Below the pieces are notes generated by a model. The model saw nothing but the letters and a program-made list of their open reading frames with translations. It had not been told where the DNA came from and did not search any database. Source: Paenarthrobacter aurescens (GTDB lineage: Bacteria > Actinomycetota > Actinomycetes > Actinomycetales > Micrococcaceae). From it: DNA of 64,000 nucleotides. The DNA lies in assembly GCF_025421775.1 (NCBI RefSeq), contig NZ_JAOEFX010000009.1, positions 124,001 through 188,000 on the forward strand, read 5' to 3'. A program made the translations under genes and the position numbers. Below, piece after piece: positions 57,904-64,000 of this stretch (position 1 is the first letter of the stretch; every line of letters starts with the position of its first letter).

Positions 57904-59007
57904 ATGGCTCATGAAGAGGGCTCTCTCTCAGCGGATGGCGGGGCGGACTCCGCGCGCCCGAATGGCGCTGGCGCGGCACAGCCTGCTGACGCCACAATGC
58001 GCGAGCAGGTGAAGGACATCATCGAGTCCATCCTTGCTGATTCCGAGCCGCGGAGCGAAAGCGCCAGAATCAAGCTCCGCGAGTTGGTGGAAGCCAATCC
58101 CGATGATCCCGCGGGTGCGTTGCTGGAGCACTTGCTGGAAACGCGCAAGGAGACTTCAGCGGCGTCCGCCGTCCCGGTTCAGATTGGGTCCGCCAGTGTG
58201 CACCTTGAGTCGGTGGACGCAGCCCGGACCGTGTCGGTTCCTGTCAGTCACGAAGTCCGCGAAGGCATCCAAGGGATCCTCGCGGACAAGCTGCTGCTGA
58301 CGGCCTTCCAACCCGTTCATGCGTTGCCCAGCGGTGAAGTGGTGGGCGTGGAAGCGCTGACAAGGTTCGTCGGTGAAGATGGCGCCGGCGCCGATGTCTG
58401 GTTCAACGAGGCTGCGGCTGCAGGTTTGGGGACGGAGCTGGAGATTGCTGCCCTGCACTGCGCGTTGACGGCCGCGCACGATGTTCCCGGCAATATGTCT
58501 GTTGCGCTGAACCTCACCCCCGCTACCTCCAGTGACCCGAGGGTTCGGAACCTGCTGGCCGCGGCGTCCCTCGCCCCGGAAAGGATCATCGTTGAACTTA
58601 CCGGCAGCCTCGCGGACGTGGGAGGCCAAACCGGCAACGATGGACTGGGGCCGTTGCGCTCACTGGGGCTGCGGTTGGCCATCAGCGCATCCGGAGCGGC
58701 TTTGGTCTCCCTGGAAAGGGTGGAACAGCTGCGCCCCGACATCATCAAACTGGACCGCCACCTGATTGAGGGCATCGAGGCCAGCGAGGGGCAAAGGATC
58801 CGGGCCAGGGCGATCGTTGAGCTGGCCAGGGAGATCGGCGCGGAAGTCATTGCCGTAGGCATTGAAACCACGGAAGAACTCCGGGAAGTCAGCGCGCTTA
58901 AGATCACCGCAGCCCAGGGATACCTCTTGGGACGGCCCTCAGTCCACCCGCTGGACTGGTCAGCGTGGAGCATCCGGGCGCAAACCGAAGCCCAGCCTGC
59001 AGGCTAG
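57904..59007 (+). CDS. Degenerate EAL-domain protein
   Basis: 367 residues; an N-terminal 120-residue region without known fold and a C-terminal EAL domain. E150-A-L (VGVEALTRF), N203, E231, K282, E321 and Q338 stand at the usual places. The DDFG loop is replaced by ISASGAAL (260-267), which removes both catalytic aspartates, and V318 replaces the first Glu of EGVE. It therefore probably cannot hydrolyse cyclic di-GMP and may act as a binding or protein-interaction domain. AAAGGA at 7-8 nt supports ATG 57904. Overlaps the convergent SGNH gene by 4 bp. Confidence 0.85.
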   Translation: MAHEEGSLSADGGADSARPNGAGAAQPADATMREQVKDIIESILADSEPRSESARIKLRELVEANPDDPAGALLEHLLETRKETSAASAVPVQIGSASVHLESVDAARTVSVPVSHEVREGIQGILADKLLLTAFQPVHALPSGEVVGVEALTRFVGEDGAGADVWFNEAAAAGLGTELEIAALHCALTAAHDVPGNMSVALNLTPATSSDPRVRNLLAAASLAPERIIVELTGSLADVGGQTGNDGLGPLRSLGLRLAISASGAALVSLERVEQLRPDIIKLDRHLIEGIEASEGQRIRARAIVELAREIGAEVIAVGIETTEELREVSALKITAAQGYLLGRPSVHPLDWSAWSIRAQTEAQPAG

Positions 59008-59888
59008 GTGTCCGCGATGTTCCTGGGATCGTTCCCGACGTAGCTCCCGGGTGGCATTGCTGCTCCGAACACCGGACCAGGCTCTGGTCGCTTGGGGTGT
59101 CGTTCCTCGTCGGCATTCCGCTGCGTCAGGCGACGCACCACCCACGGGAAGAAATGCTGACGGGCCCAGACGATGTCACCGGCCCGCGCCTCGCGCCAGC
59201 TGCGCTCAGGCAGGGGCTTTGGGGCCAGCGGTTCCAAGGAATGCGGGACGTTGAGCGTATCGAGGACCATCATGGCGATGGTGTGCTGGCCCAGCGGGGA
59301 GAAATGAAGCCGGTCCGGATCCCACATCCGGGGATCCGTGAGCTGGCGCAGCGCCCATAGGTCGGCCACAACGGCGTCATGGCGGGCGGCCACTACCCGG
59401 ATGTTCTCGTTGTAGATGGCCACCTTGCCGCGAGCCAGGCCAAATACCGGGGTAGCTCCCCAGTCCGGACCGGTAAAAAGCAGGATGGTTGCGCCGGTGG
59501 AGGCAAGGGTCTCCACGCCGGCGTCCAACTCAAGCGCGAGTTTGTCGGGGTCGCTCCTGTGGAAGAGCAGGTCATTGCCGCCGGCGTTGAGGGTGATCAG
59601 ATCCGGCTTAAGCTCCAGCGCCGGGCCTACCTGCTCGTCCAGGATCTGATGCAGCAACAGTCCGCTGATTGCGAGGTTGGCGTAGGCGAAATCCCCGTGC
59701 CCGGTGCTCAGCTCTTCCGCAACCCTGTCAGCCCAGCCGCGGAGGCCGCCGGGGCTCCGCGCCTCGGGATCGCCTAAACCTTCGGTGAATGAGTCACCCA
59801 AAGCCACGTAACGGCTCCACGGGTGCAGGCCAGCCCCGAAGCTACCGGAACCGCCCTGCGCCGATCCATCCGCATAGTGGGCGTTCAT
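59004..59888 (-). CDS. SGNH/GDSL-family hydrolase
   Basis: 294 residues. Block I VALGDSFTEG has the nucleophilic serine, block III NAGGNDLL the asparagine, and block V DPDRLHFSPLGQ the Asp/His pair. Such enzymes deacylate or deacetylate lipids or sugars. No signal peptide. The C-terminal 60 residues are basic and proline-rich (RRLTQRNADEERHPKRPEPG). Likely monocistronic. Its stop codon overlaps the EAL gene's by 4 bp. Confidence 0.85.
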   Translation of the reverse strand: MNAHYADGSAQGGSGSFGAGLHPWSRYVALGDSFTEGLGDPEARSPGGLRGWADRVAEELSTGHGDFAYANLAISGLLLHQILDEQVGPALELKPDLITLNAGGNDLLFHRSDPDKLALELDAGVETLASTGATILLFTGPDWGATPVFGLARGKVAIYNENIRVVAARHDAVVADLWALRQLTDPRMWDPDRLHFSPLGQHTIAMMVLDTLNVPHSLEPLAPKPLPERSWREARAGDIVWARQHFFPWVVRRLTQRNADEERHPKRPEPGPVFGAAMPPGSYVGNDPRNIADT

Positions 59889-59946
59889 CCCCCCATAGTG
59901 CGCCTATGGGACCCGCTGCGCCATGGGGGTCCGGCTCGATGTACTG

Positions 59947-60711
59947 CTAGATCCATTTGGGTGCCGGGGGTGTTGTGGTGTTGGTCTTGGGTCCGGCTGT
60001 GGTGACGCTGGCGGTACCGCGGCCTGTGGCCCATTCGACGACGGCGGGAAGGGGGCCGGTGATGACCGTCGGGTCCGTGGCACTCGTGTCGCCGAACGTG
60101 AGGTCGGCGCCGTTCCCGGCAGTGTCGTTGACCTTGATGAGGAGCCCGGTGTCTGTGCCGCGGGTTTTCCAGGCGCCGGTGATGTCTTTGAGCAGTCGTT
60201 CGAGGACCGGGGCTGGGATGTCGTTGAAGGTGGCTCCGTTGTCCAGGTCAATGGCGTGGATCCATACTTCGCGGGTGCGCATCCACACGGTTTCGGACGC
60301 CGGGACTGTCCTGCCTTGGGCGGTGCGGACCTCGTTCGCCCAGTTCGCGTCGGGCAGGTCGCGCCATTCCACGGACAGGTGCACCGCGGAGTGGTCGAAC
60401 AGGTTCCGGAGCGCGATGGGGGAGAGGGTCGCGCCGAAGTTGATTTCGTGGTTCCGCGCCTCGGGGGAGGGATACATGGGCGTTTCGACGCCGGTGGCAG
60501 CCCATTCGACCAGTCGCGCGATTGCACGGGCGTTGTAGCCCACGTGTGCCACGACATGGCGGCGGGTCCAGTCCGGAAGGCGGGTGCCGCCGTCGAGCTC
60601 TGCATCGGTGAGTTCGTTGAGTTTGCGGGCGAAGAACGCGGTGCCCCGCCGCGCCTGCAGGAGTTCTTCCTGCAGGCGCGGATCGGTGGAGAGATCGTGG
60701 CGGGCTGCCAT
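59947..60711 (-). CDS. Mycothiol-dependent maleylpyruvate isomerase
   Basis: 254 residues with the MDMPI N-terminal domain of DinB-like fold: TRLPDWTRRHVVAHVGYNA and WIHAIDLDNG bear the conserved histidines that bind zinc with a glutamate between them. Converts maleylpyruvate to fumarylpyruvate in the gentisate pathway, using mycothiol. Overlaps the FAH gene by 1 bp. Last gene of the gentisate operon. The C-terminus ends in a Thr/Pro tail (TNTTTPPAPKWI). Confidence 0.9.
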   Translation of the reverse strand: MAARHDLSTDPRLQEELLQARRGTAFFARKLNELTDAELDGGTRLPDWTRRHVVAHVGYNARAIARLVEWAATGVETPMYPSPEARNHEINFGATLSPIALRNLFDHSAVHLSVEWRDLPDANWANEVRTAQGRTVPASETVWMRTREVWIHAIDLDNGATFNDIPAPVLERLLKDITGAWKTRGTDTGLLIKVNDTAGNGADLTFGDTSATDPTVITGPLPAVVEWATGRGTASVTTAGPKTNTTTPPAPKWI

Positions 60712-61547
60712 CAGGCTTCCTTGACCACGCGGTTGTTCAGCTGGCCGAGGCCCTCGATGGTGGTGACCAGGAGTTGGCCTTCCTGCAGGTACCTTTTGGG
60801 GTCCTGGGCGTGGCCGACGCCGCCGGGGGTGCCGGTGGCGATCACGTCACCAGGGTTCAGCGTGATGATGGTGGAGATGTAGGAGACCAGGAATTCGGGG
60901 GTGAAGACGAGGTCGCCGGTGGGTGTGGACTGCTGGATTTCGCCGTCCACGGCGGAGGTCATGAGCGGGCCGGCGGTGAATTCGTCTTTGGTGACCAGGG
61001 CCGGGCCGAATGGGGTGGAGTTCTCCCAGGTTTTGCCTTGGAGCCACTGGATGGTGCGGAACTGGTAGTCCCGCATGCTGACGTCGTTCAGGACCGCGTA
61101 TCCGGCGATGTGGTCGGCGGCGTCGGCTTCGGCGATGCGGCGGCCTTTCTTGCCGATGATCACGGCGAGTTCGGCTTCCCAGTCCACGGTGTCCGATTCC
61201 TGCGGCAACGCCAGGTCATCATTCGGGCCGATCAGCGATTCCTTGTACTTCGCGAACAGGGTGGGGTGCTCGGGGATGTCCCGGCCCATTTCCTTGATGT
61301 GGTTGCGGTAGTTGTGGCCCACGCAGATGATCTTCCCCGGTGCGGGCACGACGGCGGCGAGGTCGGCGCCGTCGAGCGCGTGCGTTGCGCCGCTGGCCGC
61401 CTTCGCTGTGGTTTCCCAGGCGGGGTCGGCGAGCAGCGCGCCGACATCGGCGAACCCGGGGATCTCGGTGAGGGTGTCGCCGTCCTGGCGGACGGCCTTG
61501 GTTACTGTTTGTCCCGCATGGGCGGTGCGGAGAGTAAGGAGTCTCAT
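60711..61547 (-). CDS. Fumarylpyruvate hydrolase, FAH family
   Basis: 278 residues. The metal-binding carboxylates are in VDWEAELAVIIGKKG and the conserved loop is NDVSMRDYQFR; TGTPGGVG lies near the C-terminus. Splits fumarylpyruvate to fumarate and pyruvate after the isomerase step. Its start directly abuts the dioxygenase stop. Other acylpyruvate substrates are possible in this family, but context favours fumarylpyruvate. Confidence 0.9.
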   Translation of the reverse strand: MRLLTLRTAHAGQTVTKAVRQDGDTLTEIPGFADVGALLADPAWETTAKAASGATHALDGADLAAVVPAPGKIICVGHNYRNHIKEMGRDIPEHPTLFAKYKESLIGPNDDLALPQESDTVDWEAELAVIIGKKGRRIAEADAADHIAGYAVLNDVSMRDYQFRTIQWLQGKTWENSTPFGPALVTKDEFTAGPLMTSAVDGEIQQSTPTGDLVFTPEFLVSYISTIITLNPGDVIATGTPGGVGHAQDPKRYLQEGQLLVTTIEGLGQLNNRVVKEA

Positions 61548-62684
61548 TTACTTGCGTCCTTCGGTGTAGCTGCGGTTGAAGTTCAGTCGTTCGAAGATGG
61601 GGGCGTCACTGAAACGGAACAGATCAAACCCCGGCTGTTCCGCATCCGCGTGGAGGGACCATTCCTGCCAGGACGGGACCACGAACAGGTCGCCCTTGGC
61701 CAGCTGCTTGGTTTCACCGTTCAACACCACGGTGCCGGTGCCCTCGAAGACCTGCCAGACACTGGAACCGACCTCACGCAACGGCTCGGTGGCGGCACCG
61801 GCGCGGAGGCGGTGGAACTCGGCCCGGATGGTGGGCATGACGTCCCCGCCCGTGGTCGGGTTCGAGTACCGGACGGCGGCATGGCCCTGGGACACTGTGG
61901 CCGGGTGGCCCTCGTCCTCCAACAGGAGCTGTTCGCGGAGGGCTGCGTCGGTGTGCTCCCAGCGGTACGCGGCGATGGGGGAGTTGGTGGTGTCATCGAG
62001 ACCGGAGAGGGGGCGGAGGCCCGGGTGTGCCCAAAGCCGCTCGGAGCGGGAGATGTCCGGGGTGGCTTCGTCGGTGACGCGTTCTGTGCCGAACTCGAAG
62101 AACCCGGCATCGGCATAGTGCACGAACGGGATGTCGAGGCCGTCGATCCAGGCCATTGGCTGGTCGGTGTCGTTGTGGTGGCCGTGGAAGTTCCAGCCCG
62201 GGGTGAGCAGGAAATCGCCACGGCGCATCGCCACTGGGTCCCCGTTCACCACGGTCCAGACGCCTTCGCCCTCGACCACGAAACGGAACGCGTTCTGGGA
62301 GTGACGGTGCTCCGGAGCTACCTCGTGCGGGCCCAGGTACTGGATCGCTGCCCACAACGTCGGGGTCGCGTAAGGGGTGCCAGCAAGGCCGGGGTTCGCG
62401 AGGGCTATGGCCCGCCGCTCGCCACCCCGGCCCACCGGAACCAGATCACCGGCGCGGGCAGCCAGAGGATACAAATCATTCCAGCGCCACACATGCGGGA
62501 CAGCCTTAGGGGTGGGGACCATCGGCATCAAATCACCGATCTCAGTCCACAAAGGAATCATGTTCCCGGCAGCGAAGTCCTTATACAACTGCTCCAACTG
62601 CGCAGCTTCTTCCGGAGTGGGCTCCGGCAAGGCGTGGCTGGCGGCCACAGATTCATGAGTCGTGTTCTCGGCGCTGATGGACAC
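61548..62684 (-). CDS. Gentisate 1,2-dioxygenase
   Basis: 378 residues of the bicupin gentisate dioxygenase family. The iron ligands are expected among H126 and H128 of PEHRHSQNAFRF and H167 or H169 of WNFHGHH. Opens the gentisate ring to maleylpyruvate. GAGGAGG about 10 nt before the ATG gives a strong ribosome site. First of three genes that take gentisate to fumarate and pyruvate. An IclR-type site is located about 80 bp upstream. Confidence 0.93.
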   Translation of the reverse strand: MSISAENTTHESVAASHALPEPTPEEAAQLEQLYKDFAAGNMIPLWTEIGDLMPMVPTPKAVPHVWRWNDLYPLAARAGDLVPVGRGGERRAIALANPGLAGTPYATPTLWAAIQYLGPHEVAPEHRHSQNAFRFVVEGEGVWTVVNGDPVAMRRGDFLLTPGWNFHGHHNDTDQPMAWIDGLDIPFVHYADAGFFEFGTERVTDEATPDISRSERLWAHPGLRPLSGLDDTTNSPIAAYRWEHTDAALREQLLLEDEGHPATVSQGHAAVRYSNPTTGGDVMPTIRAEFHRLRAGAATEPLREVGSSVWQVFEGTGTVVLNGETKQLAKGDLFVVPSWQEWSLHADAEQPGFDLFRFSDAPIFERLNFNRSYTEGRK

Positions 62685-62759
62685 GTAGGCCTCCTCGATA
62701 GGTTCGAACAGTTTTGGCGTAGTTCGACCCTACGGATGGCCGCGCGTGATCCCGAGAAC

Positions 62760-62776
62760 ATTCTGTTGTGCAGAAT
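62760..62776. promoter_or_regulatory. IclR-type site 1, upstream of the gentisate operon
   Basis: ATTCTGTTGTGCAGAAT has perfect 6-bp arms and a 5-bp spacer. If the minus-strand TAGGGT at 62732-62727 is the -10, the site is roughly 40-56 bp upstream of the start of transcription, a position that suits an activator. It recurs almost exactly at the iclR gene. Confidence 0.7.
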
Positions 62777-62881
62777 TGGTTCCTGCCTTGCGAGGCCTGC
62801 ACTGCACACTTCGCGGGGTTCTTTTCGGGCAGAGCGGGCCTCGCAACGCGTGGGTGGAGGCTGTTTATCGTGCTGCGCTGC

Positions 62882-63703
62882 TCAGTCCGCATCAGCAGGG
62901 TTCGCTGCGATGTCGATTTCCAGCTGCCGGCAGGTTTCGCGCAGGGCGGCGACCAATCCGGCGTCGAACACTTTGCGGAAACGTGTGGCAGGCGTGGCGA
63001 CGCTGAGCGCACCAACAACCTGGCCGTGCCGGTTGTGGAGCGACATGCCCAGGGCACTGACGCCTTCCTCCGTGCCCTCGAAGTTGGCCGCGAAACCGTT
63101 CGCCCGGATGCTGTCGAGTTCGCGCAGGAAGGCCGGATACTCGCTATCGGGGATGGTGTCGCCACCGATTTCGGCGTTCTGGCTCCGGAACAGTTGTTCG
63201 ATCATGGCCGGGTCCAGTTCGGCCAACATCACCTTGCCGCCGGAAGTCTTGTCGGCAGGCATCACGGTACCTTGGCGGTCTCCGATCCTCAGGACGTTGC
63301 CGCCTTCCACAGTGCTGAGGAAGCGGACCTTGGTGCCGACGCGGACCATCAGGTTTACGGTCTCATCGAGCCGCGAGGACAGGAGCTCCATGTGAGGCTG
63401 CGCGAGGTCCCGCAGCTGCCGGGTCCAGCTCAGTCCGGCCGGCCCCACCCCCATGGCGGGGCCCGGAACGTAGTGGCGGTTTTCGTCCTGGACTGCGAAG
63501 CCGCGGTAGACCAGCATCGCGAGGAGACGGTGGGCCGTTGACGGGGCAACGCCCAACTCCGCCGCTGCGTCCTTAAGGCGTAGGGCGCCGCCGTCACGGA
63601 GCAGCTGGAGGAGCTGCAGTGCGTTGTCCACGGCGTCGATGGAATAGGTGGGCCGCTTCTGCATCGGCTTTCGATTTGACGGGGACCCCTGTTTGTTCTG
63701 CAC
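62882..63703 (-). CDS. IclR-family regulator of the gentisate genes
   Basis: 273 residues from GTG 63703, or 260 from ATG 63664. N-terminal winged helix (LRLKDAAAELGVAPSTAHRL) and C-terminal IclR effector domain with GKVMLAELDP. Likely responds to gentisate or 3-hydroxybenzoate. TACAAT lies 6 nt before the GTG, which suggests a leaderless transcript; the operator-like site covers both box and start codon, so it may repress itself. Divergent from the MFS transporter. Confidence 0.88.
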   Translation of the reverse strand: MQNKQGSPSNRKPMQKRPTYSIDAVDNALQLLQLLRDGGALRLKDAAAELGVAPSTAHRLLAMLVYRGFAVQDENRHYVPGPAMGVGPAGLSWTRQLRDLAQPHMELLSSRLDETVNLMVRVGTKVRFLSTVEGGNVLRIGDRQGTVMPADKTSGGKVMLAELDPAMIEQLFRSQNAEIGGDTIPDSEYPAFLRELDSIRANGFAANFEGTEEGVSALGMSLHNRHGQVVGALSVATPATRFRKVFDAGLVAALRETCRQLEIDIAANPADAD

Positions 63704-63711
63704 AACAGAAT
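63695..63711. promoter_or_regulatory. IclR-type site 2, over the iclR start
   Basis: GTTCTGCACAACAGAAT is, on the minus strand, ATTCTGTTGTGCAGAAC, matching site 1 at 16 of 17 positions. It covers the GTG start codon and the end of the -10 box of iclR and lies 41 bp before the transporter ATG. Confidence 0.7.
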
Positions 63712-63715
63712 TGTA
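63710..63715 (-). promoter_or_regulatory. Leaderless -10 box (TACAAT) for iclR
   Basis: Minus-strand TACAAT, 6 nt, then GTG 63703. It overlaps site 2 by two bases. Confidence 0.45.
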
Positions 63716-63751
63716 TGGTCCTTTACTTCGTTAACACCGGACAGTGGTGGG

Positions 63752-64000
63752 ATGAATCACACACTTCCCGCTGCAGCGTCGCAAGGGTCAACCGTCAGCG
63801 CTGCCGGCACTGGGCCACGGTTCTCCAAGGGTTCGGCACTCGCCGTCCTGGTGTGCTGGCTGCTGGTGGTCTTCGACGGATACGACCTCATTGTTTACGG
63901 CACCGTCCAGTCCTCCCTGATTTCCGACACAGGATGGGGCCTCACCAAGGCAACCGCAGGGACCATTGGCTCCATGGCGTTCCTCGGCATGATGATCGGA
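63752..64000 (+). CDS. MFS transporter, aromatic acid:H+ symporter type (cut by window end)
   Basis: The first 83 codons are visible. A polar N-terminus is followed by membrane segment 1 with LLVVFDGYDLIVYGTV, the D-G-Y-D motif of aromatic-acid:H+ symporters such as those for benzoate or 3-hydroxybenzoate, and then segment 2 (GTIGSMAFLGMMIG). Divergent from iclR and next to gentisate genes, so it probably imports 3-hydroxybenzoate or gentisate. GGTGGG lies next to the ATG. The rest is outside the window. Confidence 0.85.
   Translation, partial: MNHTLPAAASQGSTVSAAGTGPRFSKGSALAVLVCWLLVVFDGYDLIVYGTVQSSLISDTGWGLTKATAGTIGSMAFLGMMIG

Noticed and set aside
60774..63395. An 873-codon open frame on the plus strand
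   Set aside because: It runs antisense through the gentisate dioxygenase, FAH and part of the IclR gene, all with clear family motifs. Its product is Gly/Val/Asp-rich without any motif, a GC-driven shadow.
1..64000. tRNA, rRNA or replication origin
   Set aside because: No cloverleaf-like 75-nt segment, rRNA core sequence or DnaA-box cluster was noticed in the intergenic regions.

Overview
The window is a gene-dense stretch of a high-GC actinobacterial chromosome, most like the Micrococcaceae (Arthrobacter/Paenarthrobacter group; the genus is an inference from gene content, not from a marker gene). Signs are an idi-crtE-crtB-crtI-crtYe-crtYf/Eb operon of the C50 carotenoid (decaprenoxanthin) type, LigD/Ku end joining, a mycothiol-type maleylpyruvate isomerase, a DUF222 HNH endonuclease, and many genes whose start codon sits 6-7 nt after a -10-like box with no Shine-Dalgarno sequence (leaderless mRNAs). 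I see no rRNA, tRNA, insertion sequence, prophage or CRISPR array.

Layout. 1-13.2 kb: metabolic and regulatory genes (BNR-repeat protein, SDR, a sigma factor fused to its own zinc-finger and membrane region, FUSC protein, GNAT, VOC, a divergent EamA/PaiB-like versus MocR pair, an MHS permease, a PrmC-like methyltransferase). 13.4-22.4 kb: a DNA-protection and stress block with LigD, Ku, Dps, topoisomerase IB, DUF6766 and DUF6328 membrane proteins, several very small proteins and a TetR regulator. 22.4-26.9 kb: fructose PTS operon fruR-fruK-fruA-ptsH behind a 16-bp inverted repeat. 26.9-29.5 kb: two paralogous cysteine-knuckle proteins on either side of a GAF-ANTAR regulator. 29.5-32.2 kb: YbdK-type ligase, VOC/AraC pair and an esterase. 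32.2-36.5 kb: LacI regulator, beta-phosphoglucomutase-like HAD protein and GH65 phosphorylase. 36.5-42.8 kb: PucR regulator and a five-gene operon of flavin-dependent 2-hydroxy-acid oxidase, amino-acid-type ABC transporter and RidA. 42.9-50.5 kb: a second zinc-finger sigma factor, an unknown helical protein, drug-efflux MFS with MarR, small membrane protein, lipoprotein, HNH endonuclease, TspO-like protein and another MarR. 50.5-57.7 kb: carotenoid operon with divergent MarR and a CPBP-like membrane protein. 57.9-59.9 kb: a degenerate EAL protein and an SGNH hydrolase. 59.9-64 kb: gentisate catabolism (dioxygenase, FAH-type hydrolase, maleylpyruvate isomerase) with an IclR regulator and a divergent aromatic-acid MFS transporter cut by the window end.

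How it works together. Most catabolic modules pair one regulator with a visible symmetric DNA site: fruR with a 16-bp inverted repeat, lacI with TGTAAGCGCTTACA, pucR with CACAAG/CTTGTG, marR with ACTTATA/TATAAGT, iclR with two copies of a 17-bp site. The observations I rate highest are the sigma factor carrying its own anti-sigma, membrane and possible sensor domains, the two cysteine-knuckle paralogues around an ANTAR protein, the recurring leaderless promoter (including a back-to-back pair in 26 bp), the fused CrtYf-CrtEb protein, and the EAL protein that has lost its catalytic aspartates.
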